Notes: generated by a model not told the origin, from the sequence alone. DNA of 64,000 bases from Haliscomenobacter sp. (GCA_016707205.1 JADJHZ010000019.1:1-64000), one strand, 5' to 3'. Positions 15,164 to 25,050 are shown, numbered from the stretch's first letter. Made by a program: numbers and translations.

Positions 15164-17560
15164 CTAAAAATCGATCTGATAGCTCAATACGGGAACGAGG
15201 CTGGACTGTTCGCGGTAGATCCATTTCCCGAGTTCTGGATCGAAATCGCGCGTCAGGCCGTCGATGTTTGTTCGGGCGATGGCGTTTTGGATATCCAGGG
15301 CCAGCGTCCAGGCGGTATTGGGCTTATCCCGCCGGTAGGCGACGCGCAAGTCGGGGCGGAAGTAGGCCGGGACCCGGTCCTGGAATGCCAGGCTTTCATT
15401 GACCAGGGGCGTTTCGGGGTCGTAAGGGTCGGGGCCGGCAGGGGTTGCCAGAGGGGTCAGGCGTTGTCCTTGATTGTACAGAATGCGCAAACCCGTCTGG
15501 AGGGTTTTTCCCTGCCCCAGGTCCCATTCTTTTCCTCCCAGGAAATTAAAGCTCAGGCCGGTGTCGAAGTTGGTCGGATAGCGTTTGCCGTTGAGCGGCA
15601 CGTAGGTCGATTTCAGAAGCGAAAGGGAGCTCAGAAAGAACGTACCGTTGGAGAAGACTTTTTCCAGGATCAGGTCAATGCCGATATTCCGGCCGGTTCC
15701 CGAGCTTTCCAGCGGGCGGTATGCAAACCCGTCGACCAGATTAATCATGGAGTAGGTGCTGTTGGGGTTCGTGCTAACGGGCACATCCTCCAGGGCTTGG
15801 AAATAGGTTTCCACCCGCAGGCGATACAACTTGGATAGGATCTGCTCCACCGCAAACACCACGTGATGGGCTTTCAGGAGGCCGAGCTGGCGATTGGGAT
15901 ACTGGATCGCCCCATTGTTCTCCACCCGGGTGAAATAATTGCCCAGGGGCAGCACCTTGCTATGCAAGCCATAGGCAAGGCTCAGGTGGTTGGTTGCCGA
16001 AGCCTGATACCGGACCCCGATACGCGGCTCGATCGAGGACGTTTCGTTGAGGGCAAAGTATAACCCGTGAACGCCAAGATTGATATTCCACCGCGGCGAC
16101 GGCTTCCAGCGCAAGGTGCTGTATGCCTGCCCTTGCCAGGAATTGCCCTCCTCGTCCAAAAACGTTTTGTAAGCGCCTTCCAGAAGATACCTCCGGAATA
16201 GATCGTATCCAAGCCGGGTTCCGATGACCCCGCTGCGAAGGGTCGCCTGGTTGCTCAGCTTGAGGGAATACAAGGTATGAACGGTGAGCTGCCCCTGCCG
16301 GTAGTCTTCGTCGTTAATCACGGTAGGGCTCAGAGAGGGGCTCAGGGTGTCGTTCCGGAAAATAATGTGCTGACCGGTCAGCGCCATATTTACGGAGAGG
16401 AAAGAATGGTCGTTCACCAGATAGGTGTAATTCGCGCCAGCGGCGCCCATATCGGTGTCAAAGTCGCGCGTGAGGTAGTCGGAATAGGATTTCCAGTTCT
16501 CCACGCCCTCCACGGCTTCGTTGAATTCAGCACTCACTCCGCCGATTCCCCATACGGAGAAGGCATGTTTGTAGTCTTCGCTGCTGAAATGCAGTTTGAA
16601 GGAAAGGTCTTGAAAGCGGTTGCTCTCGCGTTCGTTCACCAGGCGGATATCCATGGCATCCAGGATGCCCAGGGTGGAGTAGCGGTAGTTGACGAGGTAG
16701 GAGCTCCGGCCTTTGACGATCGGCCCCTCGGTGGCGAAATCCAGTCCGATCATCCCGGCCCGAAGCGTGTATTCCCGTTTTTGTTTGTTGCCGATCCGGA
16801 ATTTCATATCAAAAACGCCGGAAAGGGCGTTGCCGTAGTCTGCGGGGAAAGCGCCGGAAGAAAAATCGGAATTACTTAGCATCCCGACGCTGAAAATGGT
16901 AATCCCTCCCCCGGAAGAACCTTTGCGGGCGAAGTGGTTGGGGTTGAGGATGTCTACGCCTTCCACGCGCCAGAGGACGCCGAAATTCGCGTTTCCCCGA
17001 ACGTTGATATCGCTCCGGTTGTCGCGGGCCGGCTGCACTCCTGGAAAGCCTACCGCCATGCGGCTGGGGTCGTTGGCGCTGGCGGCGTAGCGCTGGGTCT
17101 CTTCGGCAGAGAAGGAGCGGGTGCTGACGATGGCCAGTTCGTTGAGGGGTTCATTGCCCAGTTTCCGGGCGCGGACGACCACTTCTTCCACCATCACGCC
17201 GGTTTCTACCAGTTCGATGGTCAGGTCCAGTTCTTTGGCCGAATTGAGGATTACATTGTCCGATACATACGTTTCATAACCGAGATACTGGCACTCCAGC
17301 TTATGCCTTCCTACCGGCACGGCAATCAGTTCAAACCGGCCGCCGGCATCCGTGACGGCGCCCACCGGCTGTTCCATGTTTATTAGCTGCACCGTTGCTC
17401 CAATAAGGGGCTGGCGGGTGTCTTTGTCGAGCACGAGACCACGGATAGTTTGAACCGGCTCCTGAGCTTGAGCCATCGAAATAAAGCACAAACCAAGTAG
17501 TAACCACTGTGCGCCGTAAAGGAGGCGCCTTTGAAGGCGGGCATTCCGATGCGTTTTCAT
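15164..17560 (-). CDS. TonB-dependent receptor with CarboxypepD_reg-like N-terminal domain
   Basis: A 798-residue outer-membrane receptor. The signal peptide (starting MKTHRNARLQRR, ending SMAQAQ) is followed by a CarboxypepD_reg-like domain (about residues 37-120, RGLVLDKDTRQPLIGATVQL), a TonB-box-like region (VMVEEVVVRARK), a plug domain (DPSRMAVGFPGVQPARDNRS followed by INVRGNANFGVLWRVEGVDI) and a C-terminal barrel ending in LVPVLSYQIDF with the terminal phenylalanine typical of BAM substrates. No SusD-like partner is adjacent, so glycan import of the SusCD type is unlikely; the ligand is unknown. It lies upstream of the 12507-14993 gene on the same strand, but the 170-bp gap makes cotranscription uncertain. 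Confidence 0.9.
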   Translation of the reverse strand: MKTHRNARLQRRLLYGAQWLLLGLCFISMAQAQEPVQTIRGLVLDKDTRQPLIGATVQLINMEQPVGAVTDAGGRFELIAVPVGRHKLECQYLGYETYVSDNVILNSAKELDLTIELVETGVMVEEVVVRARKLGNEPLNELAIVSTRSFSAEETQRYAASANDPSRMAVGFPGVQPARDNRSDINVRGNANFGVLWRVEGVDILNPNHFARKGSSGGGITIFSVGMLSNSDFSSGAFPADYGNALSGVFDMKFRIGNKQKREYTLRAGMIGLDFATEGPIVKGRSSYLVNYRYSTLGILDAMDIRLVNERESNRFQDLSFKLHFSSEDYKHAFSVWGIGGVSAEFNEAVEGVENWKSYSDYLTRDFDTDMGAAGANYTYLVNDHSFLSVNMALTGQHIIFRNDTLSPSLSPTVINDEDYRQGQLTVHTLYSLKLSNQATLRSGVIGTRLGYDLFRRYLLEGAYKTFLDEEGNSWQGQAYSTLRWKPSPRWNINLGVHGLYFALNETSSIEPRIGVRYQASATNHLSLAYGLHSKVLPLGNYFTRVENNGAIQYPNRQLGLLKAHHVVFAVEQILSKLYRLRVETYFQALEDVPVSTNPNSTYSMINLVDGFAYRPLESSGTGRNIGIDLILEKVFSNGTFFLSSLSLLKSTYVPLNGKRYPTNFDTGLSFNFLGGKEWDLGQGKTLQTGLRILYNQGQRLTPLATPAGPDPYDPETPLVNESLAFQDRVPAYFRPDLRVAYRRDKPNTAWTLALDIQNAIARTNIDGLTRDFDPELGKWIYREQSSLVPVLSYQIDF

Positions 17561-17740
17561 AGGTACAAGGGTTTTAGTGGCGTTAATAATCCATGCTTAA
17601 TTAAAACTCCTTAAGATACAAAAAATAGTGGCGTATTGCCAGCGCAGAATGATCTAAAGAGGTTTCGTCCGGGCAGGCCTTGCAAGGTCTTGACCTTCAG
17701 AATTTTTTTCTATATCTTTAAGAAAAATCAGGTTTGTTTT

Positions 17741-17929
17741 CTAAATGCTTTTTTTCTTGGCTTTTTCGGCAAAATAATTTCGCTTCGCCATTCCTAAAAT
17801 AATTCCGCTAAACTCCCCCAACTCCTGAAATCCTTTTTTAACTGGCTCAAAAAGGTTCTTTTTTGTCTGTTTAATCGGCCGAATAGCCCTTTGGGCTTTA
17901 GCGCTCCTTTCTATGCTTAACAATTTCAT
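17741..17929 (-). CDS. possible small basic protein, doubtful
   Basis: A 62-codon frame starting MKLLSIERSAKAQRAIRPIK and rich in lysine. It lies alone in an AT-rich gap (17561-18052) on the strand opposite to the next gene. No ribosome-binding site or family was recognised. The rest of this gap holds only the promoter of the 18053 gene. Confidence 0.25.
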   Translation of the reverse strand: MKLLSIERSAKAQRAIRPIKQTKKNLFEPVKKGFQELGEFSGIILGMAKRNYFAEKAKKKSI

Positions 17930-17975
17930 AATCCTTTTTTATTGAAAACCAGTGTGGTAGGCAATATCTTTGTTC

Positions 17976-17983
17976 TATATTTG
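17976..17983 (+). promoter_or_regulatory. -7 box of the CBM48-HhH gene
   Basis: TATATTTG is a perfect TAnnTTTG match, about 70 bp upstream of the start at 18053. The -33 element is weak. The box rules out the longer open frame beginning at 17942. Confidence 0.55.
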
Positions 17984-18052
17984 CGGCATAGTGTAGAAAA
18001 TACACCAACTATTTTTAATCGATTTATTTTTCAACCATTAACACCTCATGAC

Positions 18053-18703
18053 ATGCTGAAGAAACAATATCTGAAAAGCAAACCGTTGTGTAAAGTCACG
18101 TTCAGCCTGCCCGTGGAGGCGGTTGAAGGAGGCGCCGAAGTACGCGTCGTTGGCGATTTCAACGACTGGAACTGGGAAAACGGATTGGCCATGGAACTCA
18201 AGAAAAACGAGTACGTAGCCAGCGCCGAACTGATGACTGGACGTAATTACGAATTCCGTTACCTGGTAGACAATGATCATTGGGCGAACGATTGGAACGC
18301 CGATGCATACCTTCCTTCTCCTTATTTTGGAGTAGAAAACTCGGTTGTGCTGCTGGTGGAACACGAATTCAGCGCAGGCGGACATACCGAAGAAGCTCCT
18401 GCAGCAGCTCCTGCAGTGAAAAAAACCGCTCCAAAAGCAGCCAAAGCAGCCAAAGACGATCTCAAGAAAATCGAAGGCATCGGACCGAAGATCCAGACGC
18501 TTTTGGAGGCAAAAGGTATTACGAGCTTTGGCGACCTGGCCAAGGCGGACGTCTCTCTCCTGATGGAAATCCTGGAAGCTGCCGGGAGCCGTTTCAAAAT
18601 GCACGATCCCACCACCTGGCCCCAGCAAGCCAAGCTGGCTGCCGAGGGCAATTGGGAAGAACTGAACAAGCTGCAGGCCGAACTGAAAGGCGGTAAGCGC
18701 TAA
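18053..18703 (+). CDS. CBM48 (isoamylase/AMPK-type glycogen-binding) domain fused to a helix-hairpin-helix domain
   Basis: A 216-residue cytoplasmic protein in three parts. Residues ~15-105 form a CBM48/isoamylase early-set domain with the diagnostic VRVVGDFNDWNWENGLAM followed by RNYEFRYLVDN and NDWNADAY, resembling the glycogen-binding N-terminus of branching enzymes and AMPK beta subunits. Residues ~106-140 are an Ala/Pro/Lys linker (EEAPAAAPAVKKTAPKAAKA). Residues ~141-216 are a helix-hairpin-helix module (DDLKKIEGIGPKIQTLLEAK, then ITSFGDLAKAD) of the type that usually binds DNA or mediates assembly. The glycogen branching enzyme gene lies 4.4 kb downstream and carries a similar Ala/Lys tail. 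I infer a glycogen-associated role; whether the HhH part contacts nucleic acid is unknown. Confidence 0.85.
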   Translation: MLKKQYLKSKPLCKVTFSLPVEAVEGGAEVRVVGDFNDWNWENGLAMELKKNEYVASAELMTGRNYEFRYLVDNDHWANDWNADAYLPSPYFGVENSVVLLVEHEFSAGGHTEEAPAAAPAVKKTAPKAAKAAKDDLKKIEGIGPKIQTLLEAKGITSFGDLAKADVSLLMEILEAAGSRFKMHDPTTWPQQAKLAAEGNWEELNKLQAELKGGKR

Positions 18704-18735
18704 TTTGCCGCTATTCGCCGCAATAATCCAAGTCA

Positions 18736-18774
18736 AAGGCGGTGGAAACCAGTAAGGTTTCCGCCGCCTTTTTT
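18736..18774 (+). terminator. Rho-independent terminator
   Basis: AAGGCGGTGGAAACC pairs with GGTTTCCGCCGCCTT across a five-base loop, with a run of six T residues overlapping its end. It ends the CBM48-HhH transcript. Confidence 0.9.
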
Positions 18775-18860
18775 GTTTGCTCCTGTAACATACCCAAAAC
18801 GTTGCATAACTCGTTAAATGTTGCGACTTTACCTGTTTAACCCAGTTTTTCCCAAATCCG

Positions 18861-21800
18861 ATGGTTATGCACGGAACGCGTTTTCCCCTCCTTGCCTTTT
18901 TATTAGTTTTCGCACTTTCTCCTTGGGGACTGCAAGCCCAGGAAGGCCCTTATGGTTTTTTGGAAAACAAAGGGCAAATTCGGGATCAATGGGGCCAGCC
19001 CAATCCCGATGCGCTTTTTTTGCTGCCTTCGGGTAATGGTCTTCAGGTTCAATTGAGAAAGGATGGGTTCAGCTATGACGCCTACCGGAGGGACGGGGCG
19101 CCGGGATTCGAACAGGAAAGGCTTTGGGGCGGCGTACTACGGATGCACCGGATAGATGTCGTCTTTGCCGGTGCAAATCCGGATGCCTGGATCGAAGTGC
19201 GGGACCCCGCATCCGATTACCTCCTGTATTATCCGCCAGGGGATACGACGGCCGGCATCCGCGTCCGTCATTACCGCAAGATCGTATACCGGGACGTTTA
19301 TCCGCACATTGATGTGGAATTCGTCGCCTGGCCCGATGCCCAAAAACCCGTCGAATACAATTTCCTGCTTAAGCCCGGCGCAAAGCTGTCGGACATCCGG
19401 ATGACGTATACGGGGGCTTCGAAAGCCGAAGTCGAGCCCGATAGGATCAGTCTGCCCCTGAGTCTGGGCCATTTGTCCGAGCGCATTCCGGCCAGTTTTT
19501 GGCAGGATAACCGGCAGCCGTTGGGTATTCAATACCGGAAGATAGAGACGCCCTCGATTTCTGCTAATGTCATTTCGGTTGGATTTCAGGGTGTGACAGG
19601 AATCATCGACCGCCCTCTGGTCATCGACCCGACCCCGCATCTGGATTGGGGCTCCTATTACGGAGGCAGCGATCTGGACGAAGGGCGCGGGATGGCGCTG
19701 GACAGGCAGGGGAACGCCTATGCGATAGGAAGAACGCAATCGGTCTCGAACATTGCCACCGCCGGCGTACACCAAACAACGTTCGCTGCAGGCAGCGACG
19801 CCCTGATCGTCAAATTCAACACCTCCGGCGCCCGCCTGTGGGGCGCCTACTACGGAGGGGCAGGCAATGATTCCGGCCAGGCGATTGAGGTGGATGCCCA
19901 AGGCAACGTATACGCTGTTGGCGCCACCGAATCCGCCAATGGCATTGCTACGCCGGGCGCTTTCCAGATCCTTTTCAATGCGGGTAATTCCGACGCATTT
20001 CTGGTCAAACTCCGTCCCGACGGGACCCGGATCTGGGGCACGTACTTCGGGGGGCCAGATTATGAATTTGGCAATGATCTGGCCATTGACCGGGCTGGCA
20101 ATGTGTTTATCACCGGGTGGACCATATCGTCCACCGGGATAGCGACCATGGGTAGCCACCAGCCTGCTTATACCGGGCAGTTGGATGGGTTTGTGGCCAA
20201 ATTCAACCCCGGCGGGGCCAGGCTTTGGAGTACCTATTTCGGAGATATTGGCTTCGACCTGGGCCTCTCTACCGTGACCGACGCTTCCGGTAACGTGCTG
20301 ATCTCCGGGTGGACTTCTTCCACTTCAGCTATCGCCACTGCCGGGGCTTATCAGACTACCTATGGCGGCGGGGATGCCGACGCGTTTATCCTGAAGTTTG
20401 CCGGCGCCAGCGGCGCCCTGCAATGGGGGACTTATTACGGAGGCGCCGGCAACGAGTACGGAGATGGATTAGCGGCGGATGCCGCGGGCAACCTTTATAT
20501 AACCGGACCGGTGAATTCCGGTAATGCCCATACGACGCCGGGGACCCATCAGACGGCCCTGCGAGGCGTCTGGGATGCATTTGTTGCCAAGTTCGACCCT
20601 TCCGGCATCCGGCTTTGGGGAACGTATTTCGGAGGGGATGGGGATGAATCTGGTTATGGAATCCGGGCAGACCCAGCCGGCAGTGGCGCGGTTTTTGTCT
20701 CGGGGTTCACCAATTCGGCTAACGGGATCGCCACCGCAGACGCACACCAAATCGCTTATGGTGGCGGCCTAAACGACGCTTTTTTGGCAAAATTCTCATC
20801 CGCCGGCACGCAGGAATGGGGTTCCTACTTCGGTGGGAACGCGGAAGACCGGGGCTACGGCATTGACGTGGATAGTGCTCAGGTTACTTATCTGGTAGGG
20901 TGGACGGCTTCTTCCTCCGGGATTGCCAATGCCAAAGGGCATCAGACGGCATTTGGGGGCGGAATGTCGGATATACTGGTTGCCCGGTTTTCGGATTGCT
21001 ACGCGCCGCCCGCCCCGGCCAATACAAACGACTCCACTGAACTGGTCTTTTGCGGAAGCGCAAATACGGTGCTTCGGGCCCTCGGGGAAGGCGCTCTGAC
21101 CTGGTATGATGCCCCCACCGGGGGGACGCTTCTGGCTTCGGGCGATTCGCTTGTTCTTTCCGCGCTGACCAACACCCGCGCCTACTATGTTCAGGACAGT
21201 GTTTGCGCTGCGAGCAGTACCCGCACCCCTGTGATCGTTGCGGTGAACCCCATTCCAGAGGCTCCTGTTGGGACGGATGTGTCCGCTTGCGGCGGGCTCC
21301 AGCCTTTTCCTGCTTTGACGCTTACCACCGGAGCAGGGCTAACGGCCGACTGGTATTCATCCGCCGCCGGAGGGGCGCCCCTTTTGCGCGATGCCTTGAC
21401 GTATTCCCCCACAGCCCCTGGAATATTTTACGCGGAAACCCGCAATCCGGCAACCGGCTGCGTGAGCGGCAGCCGAACTCCAGTTGCCCTCACTTTAAAC
21501 CCAACGCCCAGTCTCAGTGCCGGGCCTGATCAGGAAGTTTGCCAAGGCGCCAGCTTTTCGATTGCGGCTTTGGCGTCTTCCGGTACGCCGCCTTACCGGT
21601 ATGCCTGGAGCAATGGAGATACGACGGCTGCTATAACGCTCCTGCCGGCCTCCCCGGCTACGCTGTCCGTTTCGGTAACCGACAGCAGAGCCTGCACAGC
21701 GGCAGATCAGGTGGTTATCCGTGTTAATCCCGCGCCCATTGCCAACGCTGGTCCCGATCTTTCCGTTTGTTCTGGCCAAGGAGCGACGCTCAACGGGAGT

Positions 21801-22904
21801 GCAACAGGGGGAACTTCCCCATATCGGTTTGTATGGAGCACCGGCGCTGCTGCGGCTTCGGCCCCGATCAATCCGGCCACCAATGGGGCCTATTTTTTAA
21901 CAGTGACCGATAGCAACGGCTGTTTGGGCATGGATCAGATTGGGGTGACCGTAGTCGTCAATCCTACCGTTCGTGCCGGGAGCGATCAGAATATCTGTGC
22001 CGGAGCGGCAGTGGCCCTTACGGCGACCCCGGGCGGTGGTACAGCCCCTTACCGGTACGCCTGGACTACGGGGGATAGCCTGGCGTCTATTTCGGTTACG
22101 CCTGCCTCTTCTTCTGTTTACTCTATTGTCCTTACGGATTCCAATAATTGTTCCGCATCGGATGAAGTACAGATTCAGGTGATCCCCATGCCGGTCGCTT
22201 CGATACAGGGAAGCAGCCAGGTTTGCCTGGGCAGCAGCGTTACCTTGACGGCTTCGGGGGGAAGTTCTTTTCAGTGGAACACCGGTAGTACGGCTTCACG
22301 TATTTCGGTTTCACCAGGAGTTCGCACCGTTTACGAAGTCGTGGTCCTGAATAGTCCGAACTGCTCCGATACCACTTCGGTTACCGTAGAGGTGCTTCCC
22401 TTGCCAGCCGTTTCGCTTCCGGAACAAGTTACGCTGCGCCAGGGAGAAAGCCGGCAATTGGATGCAGGCAGCGGCGCGGATGCGTATCAATGGACTCCTA
22501 CGGAAGGATTGAGTTGTACGGATTGCCCGGACCCGGTTCTCCAGCCCCAGGCAGGCGCCACGTATTGCGTGGCGGCAACCAAAGACGGATGCTCGGCCGA
22601 GGCATGCATCGAAGTGGCGGTTTCGGACGAATGCCCGGTGTTTGTGCCTAACGCGTTCAGTCCCAACGGCGATCAGGTCAACGACCTGTTTTGTCCGTAC
22701 AGCAATTGCCTCCCGGAATTTACGCTGGAAGTGTATAGCCGCTGGGGCGCCTTATTGTTTGCAGGTACAGGATCGGAGGCCTGCTGGGATGGTAAACAAG
22801 GAGGTCAGGACCAAAACAGCGGGGCCTATGTGTACAAAATCGAGGGAACAACCCTGAATGGAAAAAAAGTAGTTCTGGCTGGAGAATTCTCCCTGCTTCG
22901 ATAA
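18861..22904 (+). CDS. giant cell-surface protein: DUF7948-like domain, seven-bladed SBBP propeller, Ig/PKD-like repeats, CHU_C C-terminus
   Basis: A 1347-residue exported protein. After a signal peptide (ending GLQAQ) comes an N-terminal domain that begins FLENKGQIRDQWGQ, then (about residues 255-690) exactly seven SBBP-type blades. Each blade starts with a GxYxGG motif (SYYGGSDLDEG, AYYGGAGNDSG, TYFGGPDYEFG, TYFGDIGFDLG, TYYGGAGNEYG, TYFGGDGDESG, SYFGGNAEDRG). Then follow two Ig-like segments, about four PKD/SprB-like repeats with the AGxDQxVCxGA pattern, and a CHU_C gliding-motility C-terminal domain (VFVPNAFSPNGDQVNDLF), which is a type IX secretion signal. Such proteins are thought to act in adhesion or polymer binding at the surface. 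ATG 18861 and ATG 18867 are both possible starts. Confidence 0.9.
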   Translation: MVMHGTRFPLLAFLLVFALSPWGLQAQEGPYGFLENKGQIRDQWGQPNPDALFLLPSGNGLQVQLRKDGFSYDAYRRDGAPGFEQERLWGGVLRMHRIDVVFAGANPDAWIEVRDPASDYLLYYPPGDTTAGIRVRHYRKIVYRDVYPHIDVEFVAWPDAQKPVEYNFLLKPGAKLSDIRMTYTGASKAEVEPDRISLPLSLGHLSERIPASFWQDNRQPLGIQYRKIETPSISANVISVGFQGVTGIIDRPLVIDPTPHLDWGSYYGGSDLDEGRGMALDRQGNAYAIGRTQSVSNIATAGVHQTTFAAGSDALIVKFNTSGARLWGAYYGGAGNDSGQAIEVDAQGNVYAVGATESANGIATPGAFQILFNAGNSDAFLVKLRPDGTRIWGTYFGGPDYEFGNDLAIDRAGNVFITGWTISSTGIATMGSHQPAYTGQLDGFVAKFNPGGARLWSTYFGDIGFDLGLSTVTDASGNVLISGWTSSTSAIATAGAYQTTYGGGDADAFILKFAGASGALQWGTYYGGAGNEYGDGLAADAAGNLYITGPVNSGNAHTTPGTHQTALRGVWDAFVAKFDPSGIRLWGTYFGGDGDESGYGIRADPAGSGAVFVSGFTNSANGIATADAHQIAYGGGLNDAFLAKFSSAGTQEWGSYFGGNAEDRGYGIDVDSAQVTYLVGWTASSSGIANAKGHQTAFGGGMSDILVARFSDCYAPPAPANTNDSTELVFCGSANTVLRALGEGALTWYDAPTGGTLLASGDSLVLSALTNTRAYYVQDSVCAASSTRTPVIVAVNPIPEAPVGTDVSACGGLQPFPALTLTTGAGLTADWYSSAAGGAPLLRDALTYSPTAPGIFYAETRNPATGCVSGSRTPVALTLNPTPSLSAGPDQEVCQGASFSIAALASSGTPPYRYAWSNGDTTAAITLLPASPATLSVSVTDSRACTAADQVVIRVNPAPIANAGPDLSVCSGQGATLNGSATGGTSPYRFVWSTGAAAASAPINPATNGAYFLTVTDSNGCLGMDQIGVTVVVNPTVRAGSDQNICAGAAVALTATPGGGTAPYRYAWTTGDSLASISVTPASSSVYSIVLTDSNNCSASDEVQIQVIPMPVASIQGSSQVCLGSSVTLTASGGSSFQWNTGSTASRISVSPGVRTVYEVVVLNSPNCSDTTSVTVEVLPLPAVSLPEQVTLRQGESRQLDAGSGADAYQWTPTEGLSCTDCPDPVLQPQAGATYCVAATKDGCSAEACIEVAVSDECPVFVPNAFSPNGDQVNDLFCPYSNCLPEFTLEVYSRWGALLFAGTGSEACWDGKQGGQDQNSGAYVYKIEGTTLNGKKVVLAGEFSLLR

Positions 22905-22985
22905 ATAGGACGAAAAGATTCTTGAAAAATCAGTTAATTTTGGATTCGGCGGATAAAAATGCCCGAGTTGGGTATTTTTGTCATT

Positions 22986-23054
22986 AGGCTTGTTACGATG
23001 GGTCAGCGCGGTGGGGAAATAACCCTTTTTTACTCGTGCAGATTCCCATCGCAA
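22986..23054 (+). repeat. palindromic dispersed repeat, copy 1 (upstream of glgB)
   Basis: The ends CGATGGGTCAGCG and GATTCCCATCGCAA are complementary over GATGGG/CCCATC, with an A/T-rich middle. A second copy lies in inverted orientation at 25753-25824. The copy sits between the surface-protein gene and glgB. Confidence 0.7.
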
Positions 23055-23091
23055 CCAGTTTATTAGCCTTTTCACCTTTTAGTTTTCTACT

Positions 23092-25050
23092 ATGAACTCA
23101 GTAATCCCTCATAGCCTCTTCACGGAATACGACATCTATCTGTTCAAATCCGGGAAGCATTTCCGGATCTATGAAAAGATGGGGAGCCATATAGCGGATG
23201 TAGAAGGCGAAACCGGCGTTAATTTTGCCGTGTGGGCTCCTAACGCTCAGCAGGTATCAGTGGTTGGTAATTTCAACCATTGGAACCAGCAGTCGCATCC
23301 CCTCCTCCCCAGACTGGACGAGTCGGGTATCTGGGAAGGGTTTATTCCCGGGATTGGGAAAGGGGAGCTCTACAAATACCATATACAGACCATCGAGGGG
23401 CGGCATCTGGAAAAAGGAGACCCGTATGCTTTTTTTTGGGAAATTCCGCCCAATACGGCTTCCATTGTCTGGGATCAGGATTACCACTGGCAAGACGCTT
23501 CCTGGATGGAGCGGCGCCAAAGCCTGGCAGGCAAACCGCAACCGTATTCGGTGTACGAGGTACATTTGCCTTCGTGGAAAAAGCGCCCGGGCACGTCCTT
23601 ATCGCTGGGCTATCGCCAACTGGCGGAAGAATTGGTTCCCTACGTCAAAGACATGGGTTATACCCACGTCGAGTTGCTTCCAGTAATGGAACACCCGTAT
23701 TATCCCTCCTGGGGGTATCAGGTAACGGGGTATTTTGCCTCCACCAGCCGGCTTGGGACGCCCCAGGATTTCAAGTATCTGGTGGATGCGTTTCACCAGG
23801 CGGGCATTGGGGTGATCCTGGATTGGGTGCCTTCCCATTTTCCGACCGATGCATTTGGATTGGCCCAGTTTGACGGCACGTACCTCTATGAGCACGCCGA
23901 CCCGCGCAAGGGGTTTCATCCCGACTGGAAAAGCGCTATCTTCAATTTTGGACGCACCGAAGTCCGGAATTTTCTGATTTCCAATGCGATATTCTGGCTC
24001 GATCAGTTTCACGCCGATGGCCTTCGGGTGGATGCCGTGGCCTCTATGCTGTACCTGGATTATTCGAGGGAAGAAGGGGAGTGGCTCCCCAACCAATATG
24101 GTGGGAAAGAAAACATAGAAGCGATCTCTTTCCTGCGGGAGTTCAACGAAACGGTATATAAAGAATTTCCGGATGCCATCAGCATCGCAGAAGAATCCAC
24201 TGCCTGGTCCGGGGTATCGCATCCAACATATTCCGGCGGGCTGGGTTTCGGGCAGAAATGGATGATGGGATGGATGCACGACACCTTGAATTTCTTCAAA
24301 AACGACCCGGTTTACCGAAAATTTCACCACGGCCAGATCACCTTCAGCCTGATCTATGCCTTCACGGAGAACTTCATGCTGCCGCTTTCCCACGATGAGG
24401 TCGTGCACGGCAAAGGCAGCCTGATCGGACGCATGCCCGGCGATGAATGGCAGCGCTTTGCCAATCTCCGCTTGCTGTATGGGTACATGTACGGCCACCC
24501 GGGGAGCAAGTTGCTGTTTATGGGCAGCGAGTTCGCCCAAACCACCGAATGGAACATTGAAACGGGGCTGGCCTGGGATCTCACCTCGAGCGATTACCAT
24601 CAGGGGGTGCAACGATGGGTGCGCCGCCTCAACGAATTTTACCGCTCCCACCAGGCGCTCTATGAACAGCAATTTTCCGGCGACGGATTTGAGTGGGTCG
24701 ACCATGGGGATTCCAACAACTCCATCCTCAGCTTTTTGCGCAAAGATAAAGAGCAGGCGCCGCTTGTGGTGGTCTGCAATTTTACCCCCGTTTCCCGGCC
24801 GGAATTCCGCGTGGGCGTACCTTTTGAGGGGGTTTGGAAAGAAGTACTGAATAGCGATGAAAAAACGTATGGGGGCACCGGCGACCATCTCAACGGCATG
24901 CACCACACAGAGGAGATCGAATGGAACGGAAGACCCTATTCCATCGCAATTAAAATAGCTCCTCTGGCGGTAATGGCATTTGAAATGGAAACCCCGCCGG
25001 TTAAAAAAACAGCTCCTAAAGGCACAAAAACAAAGGGAGCGAACGATTAG
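23092..25050 (+). CDS. glgB: 1,4-alpha-glucan branching enzyme
   Basis: A 652-residue GH13 enzyme that cuts alpha-1,4 glucan chains and reattaches them by alpha-1,6 bonds, making glycogen branches in the cytoplasm. Domains in order: CBM48 (about residues 40-115, NFAVWAPNAQQVSVVGNFNH), the GH13 catalytic barrel with all conserved regions (DWVPSHFP near 244; nucleophile Asp near 314 in DGLRVDAVASM; acid/base Glu near 366 in SIAEESTAW; HDEVVHGKGSL near 432), and a C-terminal beta domain. Unlike typical GlgB it ends with a short Lys/Ala/Pro tail (PPVKKTAPKGTKTKGAND) resembling the linker of the CBM48-HhH protein upstream. No other glycogen gene is in the window. Its 3' end overlaps that of the convergent gene by 4 bp. 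Confidence 0.95.
   Translation: MNSVIPHSLFTEYDIYLFKSGKHFRIYEKMGSHIADVEGETGVNFAVWAPNAQQVSVVGNFNHWNQQSHPLLPRLDESGIWEGFIPGIGKGELYKYHIQTIEGRHLEKGDPYAFFWEIPPNTASIVWDQDYHWQDASWMERRQSLAGKPQPYSVYEVHLPSWKKRPGTSLSLGYRQLAEELVPYVKDMGYTHVELLPVMEHPYYPSWGYQVTGYFASTSRLGTPQDFKYLVDAFHQAGIGVILDWVPSHFPTDAFGLAQFDGTYLYEHADPRKGFHPDWKSAIFNFGRTEVRNFLISNAIFWLDQFHADGLRVDAVASMLYLDYSREEGEWLPNQYGGKENIEAISFLREFNETVYKEFPDAISIAEESTAWSGVSHPTYSGGLGFGQKWMMGWMHDTLNFFKNDPVYRKFHHGQITFSLIYAFTENFMLPLSHDEVVHGKGSLIGRMPGDEWQRFANLRLLYGYMYGHPGSKLLFMGSEFAQTTEWNIETGLAWDLTSSDYHQGVQRWVRRLNEFYRSHQALYEQQFSGDGFEWVDHGDSNNSILSFLRKDKEQAPLVVVCNFTPVSRPEFRVGVPFEGVWKEVLNSDEKTYGGTGDHLNGMHHTEEIEWNGRPYSIAIKIAPLAVMAFEMETPPVKKTAPKGTKTKGAND

Noticed and set aside
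23599..24906. 435-codon minus-strand frame over glgB
   Set aside because: Shadow of glgB, whose catalytic motifs are all on the plus strand.
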